NCBI GenBank assembly: GCA_964542455.1
Contig: CAZIUC010000006.1
Location: 70,492 to 134,491, forward strand
Reading direction: 5' to 3'
DNA length: 64,000 nt
DNA from: PFJX01 sp964542455
GTDB taxonomy: Bacteria; Pseudomonadota; Gammaproteobacteria; Burkholderiales; Thiobacillaceae
In this document: in pieces, positions 32,601 through 41,561 of the stretch
Layout of the letters: the number at the start of each line of letters is the position of its first letter
How positions within the stretch are numbered: the stretch's first letter is position 1
The notes under the pieces: generated by a model
Seen by the model: the letters and a program-made list of their open reading frames with translations, nothing else
Told to the model about the DNA's origin: nothing
The model's database searches: none
Translations under genes and position numbers: made by a program

Positions 32601-33692
32601 ATGACAGCCACGCCAGCCAGCAAACCGATCAAGAAACGCAAGATCAAACTCGACGAGCATCTGCTCGCCTATCGCGGTGTCTGGGTCTTCGTCGAAAACG
32701 AACGTGGCCACGTCCACCCCGTCTCCTGGGAACTCATGGGGCAGGGACGGCAGCTCGCCGACCAGTTGCAAGTCGAGCTTTGCGCGGTCGTCATGGGCGC
32801 GCCGGGCGCGGAACTCGACGCCCACTGCGAGGCGGCCTTCCATTACGGCGCCGACCGCTGTTACCGGGTCGCCAGCCCGGTCCTGCTGCATTACCGAAAC
32901 GAACCGTACACCCAGGCGCTCACGCAACTGGTCAACGCCTACCAGCCCGAGATACTTTTCCTTGGGGCGACCGCGCTGGGGCGCGACTTGGCCGGCTCGG
33001 TCGCCACCACGCTGAAGACCGGGCTGACCGCCGATTGCACCGAGTTGGCGATCGACCCCGAGGACCGCTGCCTGCTGGCTACCCGCCCCACCTTCGGCGG
33101 CAGTCTGCTGTGCACCATCGCCACCCTCAACTACCGCCCCCAGATGGCGACGGTCCGCCACCGGGTGATGCCGATGCCGCGACCAGAATCACAACGCAGC
33201 GGCCTGATCGTCGATTTCGAGCCGGGCCTGGTGGAAGCAAGCATCGTCACCAAACTCCTCGAATTCCTGCCGGACAGGCTCGACGACAAGCAGCACCTGG
33301 CCTACGCCGAGATCGTCGTCGCGGGAGGCAAGGGCCTCGGCAAGGCGGAAAACTTCCAACTGGTATGGGACCTGGCCGGGGTGCTCGGCGCGGAGGTGGG
33401 CGCCACGCGCGCCGCCATCCATGCCGGCTGGGTCGCGGCCGATCGCCAGGTAGGGCAGACCGGCAAGACGGTGCGCCCCGCCCTCTATATCGCGGCGGGC
33501 ATTTCCGGCGCCATTCAGCATCGCGTGGGCATGGAAGGTTCGGACTGCATCGTCGCCATCAACAGCGACCCCAACGCCCCCATTTTCGATTTCGCGCACT
33601 ACGCCGTGGTCGGCGATTGTGTGAAGGTGCTGCCCGCGCTCGCGCGGGCCTTCAGCGCCTATCTGGGCAATCCCATCAAGGTGGCCGCATGA
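32601..33692 (+). CDS. fixB: electron transfer flavoprotein alpha subunit FixB
   Basis: 363 residues. The N-terminal extension KPIKKRKIKLDEHLLAYRGV followed by VFVENERGHVHPVSWELMGQ is characteristic of FixB rather than of housekeeping EtfA. The C-terminal FAD-binding region reads VRPALYIAAGISGAIQHRVG and INSDPNAPIFDFAHYAVVGD. It forms the flavoprotein heterodimer with FixA. The stop overlaps the fixC start by 4 bases (ATGA). Confidence 0.96.
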   Translation: MTATPASKPIKKRKIKLDEHLLAYRGVWVFVENERGHVHPVSWELMGQGRQLADQLQVELCAVVMGAPGAELDAHCEAAFHYGADRCYRVASPVLLHYRNEPYTQALTQLVNAYQPEILFLGATALGRDLAGSVATTLKTGLTADCTELAIDPEDRCLLATRPTFGGSLLCTIATLNYRPQMATVRHRVMPMPRPESQRSGLIVDFEPGLVEASIVTKLLEFLPDRLDDKQHLAYAEIVVAGGKGLGKAENFQLVWDLAGVLGAEVGATRAAIHAGWVAADRQVGQTGKTVRPALYIAAGISGAIQHRVGMEGSDCIVAINSDPNAPIFDFAHYAVVGDCVKVLPALARAFSAYLGNPIKVAA

Positions 33693-34990
33693 GCGAACGG
33701 TTCGATGTCATCGTGGTGGGCGCCGGCCCGGCCGGCAACGCGGCGGCCTATACCTTGGCCAAGGCGGGGCTGGAGGTTCTCCAGATCGAGCGCGGCGAAT
33801 TTCCCGGCTCGAAGAACGTGCAGGGCGCCATCCTCTATGCCGACGCCCTGGAACGGCTGATCCCCGACTTTCGCGACAGCGCGCCGCTGGAGCGGCACAT
33901 CATCGAACAACGCATGTGGGTGCTTGATGAGCACTCCTACCTCGGCGGCCATTATCGTTCGGCCGAGTTCGCCAAGCCGCCGCACAACCGTTACACCATC
34001 ATTCGCGCCCGCTTCGACAAGTGGTTCTCCGAGCAGGTGCAGAAGGCCGGCGCCCTGCTGCTCTGCGAGACCACGGTGAAGACCTTGTTGCGCGACAAAC
34101 AGGGCAAGGTCATCGGCGTCGAGGTGGACCGCGCGGACGGCCAGATTTATGCCGACGCGGTCATCCTGGCCGATGGCGCCAATTCTCTGGTGGCGACGCG
34201 AGCCGGCTTGCGCCGGGACATTCGCGCGGAGACGGCCGCCCTGGCGGTGAAGGAAGTCATCTTTCTGCCCAAGGAAACCGTGGAGGCGCGCTTCAACCTG
34301 GGTGACCGCGAAGGCGCCGTGATCGAGATGCTGGGCAGCATTTCCCAGGGCATGGTCGGCACCGGCTTTCTCTATACCAACAAGGATTCGATCTCCATCG
34401 GCATCGGCTGCATGCTGTCCGATCTGCGCCACCAGCGGATCACTCTGGTGGAACTGCTGGAACGCATGAAGGCGCATCCGGCCATCGCGCCCCTTATCGC
34501 CGGCGGCGAGGCGCGCGAATACGCCGCCCACCTGATTCCCGAGGGCGGCTACGACGCCCTGCCGCAACTGTATGGCGAGGGCTGGATGCTGGTCGGCGAT
34601 TCGGCCGGCTTTGTCAACGCCGTGCATCGCGAGGGCTCCAATCTGGCCATGACCAGCGGCCAGATGGCGGCGGCGACCCTGATAGAACTGTTCCGCGCAA
34701 AACGCCCCGCGACGGCGGCCAATCTCGCCCGTTATCGCGCGCTGCTGGACGCCAGCTTCGTCATGAAAGACCTGAAGAAATACCGCCGCCTGCCGGACAC
34801 GCTCGACCGCCAGCGCCAGTTCATCAACGATTACCCCGGCCTGCTCAACCAGGCCGCGCATACCTTGCTGCGCGTCGACGGCGTGGACAAGCGCCAGAAG
34901 GAAAAGGAAATCTTCAATGCCTTCCGCGAGCGGCGCTCACTGCTCGGTTTGTTGGGCGATGCCTATCACCTGTGGCGTGCCGCCCGTTAA
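33689..34990 (+). CDS. fixC: FAD-dependent ETF-quinone oxidoreductase-like FixC
   Basis: 433 residues from the ATG in the overlap with fixB. The dinucleotide motif VIVVGAGPAGNAAAYTLAKA lies at the N-terminus and GDSAGFVNAVHREGSNLAMT near residue 310. This is the FixC form of ETF:ubiquinone oxidoreductase, associated with the membrane and passing electrons to quinone in the bifurcating complex. Length and motifs appear intact. A longer in-frame upstream extension is only the shadow of fixB. Confidence 0.96.
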   Translation: MSERFDVIVVGAGPAGNAAAYTLAKAGLEVLQIERGEFPGSKNVQGAILYADALERLIPDFRDSAPLERHIIEQRMWVLDEHSYLGGHYRSAEFAKPPHNRYTIIRARFDKWFSEQVQKAGALLLCETTVKTLLRDKQGKVIGVEVDRADGQIYADAVILADGANSLVATRAGLRRDIRAETAALAVKEVIFLPKETVEARFNLGDREGAVIEMLGSISQGMVGTGFLYTNKDSISIGIGCMLSDLRHQRITLVELLERMKAHPAIAPLIAGGEAREYAAHLIPEGGYDALPQLYGEGWMLVGDSAGFVNAVHREGSNLAMTSGQMAAATLIELFRAKRPATAANLARYRALLDASFVMKDLKKYRRLPDTLDRQRQFINDYPGLLNQAAHTLLRVDGVDKRQKEKEIFNAFRERRSLLGLLGDAYHLWRAAR

Positions 34991-35000
34991 GGAGAACCGC

Positions 35001-35300
35001 ATGTCATCCGATGTTCAGGCGCTGATCGAGAAAAAGCTTTATCTCAACCGCTACCGGGTCGATGCCGGCCGACCCCACATCAAGATCAAGGACGCCAACA
35101 TCTGTGCCACACGCTGCGAGGCGCAGCAATGCGTGGTCTGCTGCCCGGCCGGTTGCTGGAGCAGCGAGTCGAAACGGGTCAGCCTGATTACCGACGGCTG
35201 CCTGGAGTGCGGCGCCTGTCGTATCGTCTGCGATAAGTACCACAATGTGGACTGGAATTACCCGCGTGGCGGTTTTGGCATCCTTTACAAATTCGGCTGA
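35001..35300 (+). CDS. fixX: ferredoxin-like protein FixX
   Basis: 99 residues with AAGGAGAACC before ATG 35001. Cysteines occur as CATRCEAQQCVVCCPAGC and CLECGACRIVC, giving [4Fe-4S] binding. It is the last subunit of the FixABCX complex and completes an undamaged fixABCX set, in contrast with the broken nif genes nearby. The kup start is 20 bases downstream. Confidence 0.96.
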   Translation: MSSDVQALIEKKLYLNRYRVDAGRPHIKIKDANICATRCEAQQCVVCCPAGCWSSESKRVSLITDGCLECGACRIVCDKYHNVDWNYPRGGFGILYKFG

Positions 35301-35320
35301 AGCATCGAGGCGGAAACTTA

Positions 35321-37195
35321 GTGAACCAGGCTCACTCGACCAGAAGTAATTCCGCCGCGCTCGCGCTCGGCGCGCTCGGTGTCGTGTTCGGCGACATCGG
35401 CACCAGCCCGCTCTACACCATGAAGGAGGTGTTCGGCGGGCATCATCTGGCGCTCACACAAGGCAACGTTCTCGGCATTCTTTCCCTGGTGTTCTGGTCG
35501 CTCATGCTGGTGGTGTCGCTGAAGTACGTCAGCATCATGATGCGCGCCGACAACAAGGGCGAAGGCGGCATCCTCGCCCTGCTCGCGCTGGCCCAGGGAT
35601 ATGCCCCGCTGGAGTCGCGCAGTCGCAAGATTCTGATGGTGCTGGGTTTTCTCGGGGCCTCCCTGTTCTTCGGCGACAGCCTGATTACTCCGGCCATTTC
35701 CATGCTCTCCGCCGTCGAAGGCCTGGAGATCGGAGCGCCGGCCTTGCACCCGTTCATCGTGCCGCTCGCGCTCGGCATCCTGCTCGGCCTGTTCGTCATC
35801 CAGCGCCACGGCACCTCCAACATCGGCCGATTGTTCGGCCCGGTCATGCTGGCCTGGTTCGGCGTGCTCGGGTTTCTCGGGCTGCTCAGCATTCTTCAGC
35901 ACCCCCAGGTGCTCGCCGCGCTGCTGCCCATCCACGCCGTGAACTTCTTTCTCGCGCATGGCACGGCCAGCTTTCTCATCCTCGGCGCGGTCGTGCTGGC
36001 GATCACCGGCGCGGAGGCCTTGTATGCCGACATGGGCCATTTCGGCCGCCGCCCGATTCAGTTGATCTGGTTTTCCTATGTGTTGCCGGCGCTGGTTCTC
36101 AATTACTTCGGACAAGGCGCGTTGCTGCTCTCGCACCCGGCGGCGCTGCGCAACCCATTTTTCAGCCTCGCCCCGGAATGGGCGCTCTTTCCCATGGTGG
36201 GCTTGGCCACGGTGGCGACCGTGATCGCCTCCCAGGCCGTCATCACGGGCGCGTTTTCCGTGACCCGCCAGGTGATCCAGATGGGTTATGCCCCGCGCCT
36301 GATCATCCGCCACACCTCGGCCGCCGAGGCGGGCCAGATCTATATCCCCTTCGTGAACTGGACCTTGATGATCGGCATCGCCCTGCTGGTATTGGGCTTC
36401 AAGAACTCAAGTAATCTCGCCGCCGCCTATGGCATCGCCGTCACCGGCACCTTCGCCATCGACACCATCCTGGTGGGCATCGTCATGCGTGTGCGCTGGG
36501 GCCTCAGCCTGCGCGTCACCCTGGCGGGCATGCTGGTTTTTCTCAGCATCGACCTGGCCTTTTTCGGCGCCAACGCGGTCAAGATCCCGGACGGTGGCTG
36601 GTTCCCCCTGGTGGTGGCGGGGCTGGTGTTTACCTTGCTGGTGACCTGGAAACGCGGCCGCGAAATGGTGCTGCGGCGTTTGCGCGAGACCGCCTTGCCG
36701 CTGGCGCCCTTCGTCGCCGATCTGCTGGAATATCCGCCGCTACGCGTGCCGGGCACCGCGGTCTTCATGACCGCCGATGCCAAGGGCGTGCCTTCGGCGC
36801 TGCTGCACAACCTCAAACACAACAAGGTGCTGCACGCGCGCGTGGTGATCCTGAACATCCGCTATGCCGAAGTGCCGTATGTGGCGGCCGCCGACCGGCT
36901 GACGATGGAGAAACTTGCCGAAAGTTTCTATCACGTCGTCGTCCGCTACGGCTTCATGGACGACATCGATGTGCCCAAGGCCTTGTCGGAATGCCCCTGC
37001 GGCATGGAGTTCGACTTGATGGACACCACTTTCTTCTTCAGCCGGGAAAACCTGATCCCCACCCGCGGCCAGGGAATGATGGCCTGGCGCGAACACCTGT
37101 TCGCCACCATGGCGCGCAATGCCGCCAGCCCGATGACCTTCTTCCGCATTCCCGCCAACCGCGTCGTCGAACTCGGGACACAGTTGGAGATTTAG
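35321..37195 (+). CDS. kup: Kup-type low-affinity potassium transporter
   Basis: 624 residues from GTG 35321. The signature GVVFGDIGTSPLYTMKEVFG stands at the N-terminus; about twelve transmembrane segments follow (SLVFWSLMLVVSLKYVSIMM, RADNKGEGGILALLAL), then a cytoplasmic C-terminal domain. It is a K+/H+ symporter of the KUP/HAK family. It follows fixX by 20 bases and lies downstream of KdpDE-like regulators, which suggests one transcript linking K+ uptake with FixABCX. Kup genes are usually monocistronic, so this context is unusual. Confidence 0.95.
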   Translation: MNQAHSTRSNSAALALGALGVVFGDIGTSPLYTMKEVFGGHHLALTQGNVLGILSLVFWSLMLVVSLKYVSIMMRADNKGEGGILALLALAQGYAPLESRSRKILMVLGFLGASLFFGDSLITPAISMLSAVEGLEIGAPALHPFIVPLALGILLGLFVIQRHGTSNIGRLFGPVMLAWFGVLGFLGLLSILQHPQVLAALLPIHAVNFFLAHGTASFLILGAVVLAITGAEALYADMGHFGRRPIQLIWFSYVLPALVLNYFGQGALLLSHPAALRNPFFSLAPEWALFPMVGLATVATVIASQAVITGAFSVTRQVIQMGYAPRLIIRHTSAAEAGQIYIPFVNWTLMIGIALLVLGFKNSSNLAAAYGIAVTGTFAIDTILVGIVMRVRWGLSLRVTLAGMLVFLSIDLAFFGANAVKIPDGGWFPLVVAGLVFTLLVTWKRGREMVLRRLRETALPLAPFVADLLEYPPLRVPGTAVFMTADAKGVPSALLHNLKHNKVLHARVVILNIRYAEVPYVAAADRLTMEKLAESFYHVVVRYGFMDDIDVPKALSECPCGMEFDLMDTTFFFSRENLIPTRGQGMMAWREHLFATMARNAASPMTFFRIPANRVVELGTQLEI

Positions 37196-37202
37196 CACTG
37201 TG

Positions 37203-37434
37203 GGTTGGCGCCGTGGGTTGGGCAAAGCGAAGCGTGCCCCCGCGAGAGGGACGTCGGATTCGTAAGCGCTGAAGCGCCAACGACTCCGCTGCCCAACAAC
37301 CCGCCGCCATGTTGGGCACGCTTCGCTTTGCCCAACCTACGCCACTGGATAAGCACGGTGCCGTCATTCCGGCGAAAGCCGGAATCCAGAGAAATCAATA
37401 ACCTGGACCCCGGCTTTCGCCGGGGTGACGAAAG
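37203..37434. repeat. two intergenic palindromic repeats
   Basis: First (37203-37345): GTTGGGCAAAGCGAAGCGTGCCC at the left and its inverted copy GGGCACGCTTCGCTTTGCCCAAC at the right, a widespread proteobacterial repeat. Second (37370-37434, family B type): GTCATTCCGGCGAAAGCCGGAATCCAG and, inverted, CCCCGGCTTTCGCCGGGGTGAC. No gene is seen between kup and the antiporter gene. Confidence 0.8.
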
Positions 37435-37491
37435 AATCAGCGTTTCCTTGGTTTTAATTGTTTCGATTTTTTTTCTTATAAGGCTAGTGAC

Positions 37492-38871
37492 ATGACTTCA
37501 TCCCGCTTATGGCAGTCTGGAATGGTCTTGGTAATGACTTTGATGGCCGGCGCCGCATGGGCCGCAAACAGCCCGGCCATCGCCGGCATTCCCATCGAGT
37601 TCATCCTCTTCGCGCTGACATTGCTGGGCGTGGCGCTGTTTCATAACCAGACATTCAATGTCGCGCTGATAGGCGTGATAACGCTGACGCTCTACAAAAT
37701 TTTCTTCACCGGCTTCAAGACCGGAATGGGCGTTGCCGGTCTGGTCGGCCACTTTGGGGAAGTGTGGGTGACCTTGGCCAACCTGTTCTGCCTATTGCTG
37801 GGTTTTGCCATCCTCGCGCGGCATTTCGAGAAAAGCCACATCCCGGCGATCTTGCCGCGCTTTCTGCCCGACGACTGGCGCGGCGCCTTCGGCGTGCTGG
37901 CCATGGTGTGGCTCATTTCCAGCTTCCTCGACAATATCGCGGCCGCCTTGATCGGTGGCGCGATGGCGCACCAACTGTTCCGAGCAAAAGTGCACATCGG
38001 TTACCTCGCCGCCATCGTCGCGGCGTCCAATGCCGGCGGCGCGTTTTCCGTCGTCGGCGACACGACCACGACCATGATGTGGATTGCCGGTGTCCCGCCA
38101 GGCGCGGTGTTCGAGGCTGTCATGGCCTCAGCCATAGCCCTGCTGATCTCGGGCTATGTGGCCGCGAAGCAGCAGCATGCCTACTCGCCCATCAACAAAC
38201 ACGTCCATGAACACACCCATGTGGACTGGGCCCGCGTATTCATCGTCGCCCTGATCCTCGCATTCGCGATGATCACCAACATTGTCGTCAACACGCACTA
38301 CACGTCCATCAGCAGCACCTTCCCCTTCATCGGCGTGGCCGTCTGGGCCGCCATCCTCGTCACCGCCAAGCTGCGTCGCCATGACTGGGAAGTACTGGGT
38401 GAATCGCTGAAAGGCACCTTCTTCCTGCTCTTCCTGGTCACCAGCGCCTCGATGATGCCGGTGGAAACGCTACCCGCCGCCTCGTGGCAGACCGCCTTCG
38501 GCCTCGGCTTCGTTTCAGCGGTATTCGACAACATCCCGCTCACCGCGCTGGCGATTCGACAGGATGGCTACGACTGGGGCTTCCTTGCCTTCGGCGTCGG
38601 CTACGGCGGCTCGATGCTCTGGTTCGGCTCCTCGGCCGGTGTCGCGCTTGCAACCATGTACCCCGAAGCCCGATCGGCCGCGCTCTGGCTACGCCATGGC
38701 TGGCACGTCGCGCTGGCCTACGTGATCAGCTTCATAGCCATGGTGGTGCTAGTCGGCTGGCATCCACAACCCCTGCACAAGGCGGGAATGAGCGTTCCCG
38801 TTGCCGAGGCGAGAACCGCGGCGGGGGCGGCGACTAGCCTCAATCAAGCTATGCCCGTACTTGCGAAGTAA
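37492..38871 (+). CDS. NhaD-like sodium/proton antiporter (ion transporter superfamily)
   Basis: 459 residues. A signal-like first segment (MVLVMTLMAGAAWA) is followed by about eleven transmembrane helices. The motif AASNAGGAFSVVGDTTTTMM is close to the NhaD signature ANAGGAWSPIGDVTT; the inverted-repeat counterpart is FVSAVFDNIPLTALAIRQD. NhaD exports Na+ or Li+ in exchange for H+. Its position after kup suggests a small ion-homeostasis group. The ArsB/citrate permease relatives are the alternative. AAGG lies before the ATG. Confidence 0.75.
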   Translation: MTSSRLWQSGMVLVMTLMAGAAWAANSPAIAGIPIEFILFALTLLGVALFHNQTFNVALIGVITLTLYKIFFTGFKTGMGVAGLVGHFGEVWVTLANLFCLLLGFAILARHFEKSHIPAILPRFLPDDWRGAFGVLAMVWLISSFLDNIAAALIGGAMAHQLFRAKVHIGYLAAIVAASNAGGAFSVVGDTTTTMMWIAGVPPGAVFEAVMASAIALLISGYVAAKQQHAYSPINKHVHEHTHVDWARVFIVALILAFAMITNIVVNTHYTSISSTFPFIGVAVWAAILVTAKLRRHDWEVLGESLKGTFFLLFLVTSASMMPVETLPAASWQTAFGLGFVSAVFDNIPLTALAIRQDGYDWGFLAFGVGYGGSMLWFGSSAGVALATMYPEARSAALWLRHGWHVALAYVISFIAMVVLVGWHPQPLHKAGMSVPVAEARTAAGAATSLNQAMPVLAK

Positions 38872-38904
38872 GAGGCTGTAATAAATTACCGGCGCCCAAA
38901 ATAT

Positions 38905-39005
38905 CCGTCATTCCCGCGCAGGCGGGAATCCAGTTCCTAGGCCTGACCGCTTAAGAATCAATCAGATGCACAGCCTGGATTCCCGCCAGCGCGGGAATAA
39001 CGGTG
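38905..39005. repeat. ATTCCCGC palindromic repeat pair (family B)
   Basis: GTCATTCCCGCGCAGGCGGGAATCCAG, a 45-base spacer, then CTGGATTCCCGCCAGCGCGGGAATAACGG, an inverted pair as in MITE- or REP-type doublets. It lies just before the integrase fragment and may mark the edge of the AT-rich island. Confidence 0.8.
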
Positions 39006-39216
39006 AGCTTTTTCGTCATTTTCGAAAAATACACAGCCTCTGAGAGGCACCTCGAAAACCACTACCCTTCGATGAGCACAGGGCGAACGGCCCTTGGTAA
39101 ATCAAACCGTTTCATTCGTACTGAGCCGGCCGAAGCAGGTTTTTCGATGCACCCAAGCGACGCCCGGTTATCCGGGCTTGAGTCGCCATCAGAAAATTTG
39201 AGGTAGATGCCGGGCC

Positions 39217-39367
39217 ACCGGCCAGACAAGCAAAAAGCGCGCTTGTCATTGAAAAAAATGAAGCGTTTAATCCAGCCCCAGTAAGCCTGCTTCGTGAGAA
39301 TGCTGTAGTGATTTACACGGATACGGTCGCGAACCTGAACATGAAGCTGCATCGGTTGTTCAGTCAT
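39217..39367 (-). pseudogene. integron-type integrase fragment (N-terminal part)
   Basis: Minus strand from ATG 39367: QVRDRIRVNHYSILTKQAYW then GWIKRFIFFNDKRAF. This matches the N-terminal SAM-like domain of integron integrases and related tyrosine recombinases (usual form RxRIRxxHYSxRTEqaYvxWIkRFIlFHxKRHP). The homology ends after about 50 residues; no catalytic Arg/His/Tyr domain follows. It points away from the two AT-rich genes, as an intI gene would face away from its cassettes. Confidence 0.7.
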
Positions 39368-39462
39368 GGCCCAGGCGCATAAGAAGAAATGATGATGACC
39401 CCTATAAAGCAAGGTGGATCATGAGGAAGCAAGAGGTTAGTTACACCAGCCAAGATTACGCA

Positions 39463-39517
39463 CCACATATGGGGTCAAATATTGGCTCATATGTGGGGCT
39501 GACTTCACGTACGGTGA
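39463..39517. promoter_or_regulatory. two palindromes before the AT-rich gene pair
   Basis: CCACATATG at 39463-39471 pairs with CATATGTGG at 39488-39496, and TTCAC/GTGAA surround GTACG at 39503-39517. They lie within 65 bases of the next start codon and could be operator sites or remains of a recombination site. Only the symmetry is seen. Confidence 0.4.
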
Positions 39518-39523
39518 ATTGAC

Positions 39524-39892
39524 ATGGGGCCAAAAACAAAACAGTTGGTTGATGTACTGGATCAGATAATATTATTGCTCGAATCAGATAATGAAGATCA
39601 TTGGGGGAAATGGATGCTTGAGTCAAAAAGAAGGCTTTTGAATTCAGATTATTCTGGAATTGAACATCTTCTGAGCGCTTATGGTGGTATGGGTTCATTT
39701 AATGATTTGATAATTTTCCAAGAGACAAGAAATGGAAAGGTCGTATGGAAGCAAGGGTATATAGAAAAGAATGATACTCTAAACAATTTAAGAGCAAAGG
39801 CTGGGGGGCTCGCTACGTATATAAAAAGAAACTATGAAATGGCAATCACCGAACCATCTCTTTCGACCGATGCTCGTACCTCGCGCGGATGA
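39524..39892 (+). CDS. small hypothetical protein in AT-rich island
   Basis: 122 residues. QLVDVLDQIILLLESDNEDHW and IEHLLSAYGGMGSFNDLIIF suggest a small helical protein of the uncharacterised type found as single cargo genes (the pattern LLSAYGGMGSFNDL recalls DUF6966; this is from memory and unverified). No signal peptide or membrane segment. Codon and base use are clearly more AT-rich than in the neighbouring core genes, pointing to transfer. The last 15 residues read through into GC-richer DNA, so the natural end may have been altered on insertion. Confidence 0.6.
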   Translation: MGPKTKQLVDVLDQIILLLESDNEDHWGKWMLESKRRLLNSDYSGIEHLLSAYGGMGSFNDLIIFQETRNGKVVWKQGYIEKNDTLNNLRAKAGGLATYIKRNYEMAITEPSLSTDARTSRG

Positions 39893-40114
39893 ATCGCACG
39901 TTATGCGCCATCGAATGCCATCAATTCAACGTCCTGGCTGCCGACGCCAAGATCAACGATTTGCCGATTATTTGGGCAATAAAATGGGGTGGGCTCAATT
40001 AATTATTAATGGTCAAGGAAAATGATTCTACCCTGACTCCTTTTTTATTATGTTGGTTCAGATTGAAATTATTGCGGCCATGGTTCCTGTAATTCAGATA
40101 TAAGTGGGGTGCAA
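39893..40114. other. spacer between the two AT-rich genes
   Basis: No supported gene. GCACGTTATGCG at about 39897 and ATTCAAC at about 39928 are weakly like integron recombination core sites (GTTRRRY and RYYYAAC), but no paired arms forming an attC hairpin are evident. Confidence 0.35.
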
Positions 40115-41386
40115 ATGCAAACAATTAGAGCAAATCTAACAAAATTGAAAACGCTTGTTAGCAAAGAGCTTCCAGATGGTCAGGATATATTCGGGTATGC
40201 TGGAATAAGTAAGGAGATGATAATAAGCTTTATGGATGAAGCGTATAATCTCTCTTATACATTAGTAGATTTGGAGCCAAAGTTTGAGATAACAATTCTA
40301 AAACGAAAAATAAGCACACTTATTGAAGAATGTAAAAAATACATAAATGATGACGTCAAAGGATGGAATAAGGAGAAAAGGTTTGATGGTTTTGTTAATA
40401 ATCTCACAAGTATAAGAGAACAGATCCGTCTTACTTATCTTGTTGTGATCGACAAAGGGTTAAGAACGGAGGAGGTTTCAAATAAAATACTGGAGGATTG
40501 TCGTATCCTTGCCGATGCGCACGAGCAATACCAAGAAGAGGTGTCGCATTTAAGAGAAATTAGTATGGCCATGACAACTGCGCAAGAAGATTCGGAGGCG
40601 GCATCGGCAAAAATAAGGAGCAATCTTGATCTAAGTGAAAATGCATCAAAGTCAATCTCGACCCACCAAAACGAGTCTGAATCATCGCTTACCCTAATAA
40701 CAAAATTTGAAGATGAAATAAGGCAGAAGCGAGAGTACATTGCCAACATCAGCGAAAAACTTGGTTCGCTAGAGATGAAATCTAAAGTCACCTTGGATGA
40801 AATCGATGCGAGCAAGTTGGAAATTGAGGCGATAGGAAAGTCGCTATCCGGTCAGGTTGAGATAAACAAGGACCATCAACGAGAAATACAAGACACAATA
40901 GAAAGTGCGAACAGAAAAGGTATGGCGGGCTCATTTAAATCAAGAAAAGATGAATTGGATGCGCCAATCAGGATATGGGGTGGCATATTTATTGTTGCAA
41001 TAGTTGCAATTTTTTTAATTGGCTATCACTTTCTTTCTCCATACTTGTCATCGACCGCCACAGTTGACAAAGTGGACATGTTACTTAAAATAGCACTGGT
41101 TTCCCCATTCGTCTGGCTTGCATGGATGAGTGTTAAGCAATATGGCTATTTGTCTAGAATTCAGGAAGATTATGCATACAAATACGCCTCCGCGATGGCC
41201 TTTGAGGGCTACAAGAAGCAGGCAAAGGATATTGATGAAGACCTACTAAGACAACTCCTGGCCGTATCAGTTGAAAATCTCTCACAAAACCCAATTCGTC
41301 TCTTCAGTAGCAAGGATAATCACGCCAGTCCAGCAAACGAAATTGTGAAAGATTTCATGGCTACAATCAGAGGAAACAAAGAGTAA
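40115..41386 (+). CDS. coiled-coil protein with two C-terminal membrane segments
   Basis: 423 residues from ATG 40115. Residues 1-280 are charged and helical, with a long coiled coil at about 130-270 (LDLSENASKSISTHQNESES, EDEIRQKREYIANISEKLGS). Two transmembrane segments follow: IWGGIFIVAIVAIFLIGYHF at about 287-307 and MLLKIALVSPFVWLAWMSV at about 325-343. The C-terminal tail has YLSRIQEDYAYKYASAMAFE, GYKKQA and LSQNPIRLF. I do not recognise a named family, but this layout (coiled coil, two TM segments, conserved YxxK-type tail) recalls membrane effectors near defence genes. Strongly AT-rich; probably transferred. Confidence 0.7.
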   Translation: MQTIRANLTKLKTLVSKELPDGQDIFGYAGISKEMIISFMDEAYNLSYTLVDLEPKFEITILKRKISTLIEECKKYINDDVKGWNKEKRFDGFVNNLTSIREQIRLTYLVVIDKGLRTEEVSNKILEDCRILADAHEQYQEEVSHLREISMAMTTAQEDSEAASAKIRSNLDLSENASKSISTHQNESESSLTLITKFEDEIRQKREYIANISEKLGSLEMKSKVTLDEIDASKLEIEAIGKSLSGQVEINKDHQREIQDTIESANRKGMAGSFKSRKDELDAPIRIWGGIFIVAIVAIFLIGYHFLSPYLSSTATVDKVDMLLKIALVSPFVWLAWMSVKQYGYLSRIQEDYAYKYASAMAFEGYKKQAKDIDEDLLRQLLAVSVENLSQNPIRLFSSKDNHASPANEIVKDFMATIRGNKE

Positions 41387-41561
41387 CTCGACATGGTTCT
41401 TTTAGAGTCGCCTCGCAAGATGAATGTGATGCATCGTGGACACACCAAAATCAAAGGGGCTAGGCTCGCATTTCTCATGAACAATTTATTTCACTGCCTA
41501 TCTTGGTGCTCAACCGGAGCGCGCGAAATGCCGGTTCGCACCCGCCCGGTTGGCTTCGACG
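41387..41561. other. spacer with hairpin at the end of the AT-rich island
   Basis: No supported gene. GCTCAACCGGAGCG at 41509-41522 can pair with CGCCCGGTTGGC near 41546-41557, followed by GACGTTACAG. GCTCAAC fits RYYYAAC, but the expected partner GTTRRRY is imperfect, so an attC site is possible, not shown. It may also serve as terminator for the convergent methyltransferase gene. Confidence 0.35.

Noticed and set aside
39890..39935. attC-like core sites after the first AT-rich gene
   Set aside because: GTTATGC and ATTCAAC fit the core patterns only partly and are not arranged as the two arms of an attC hairpin, so no site was annotated.
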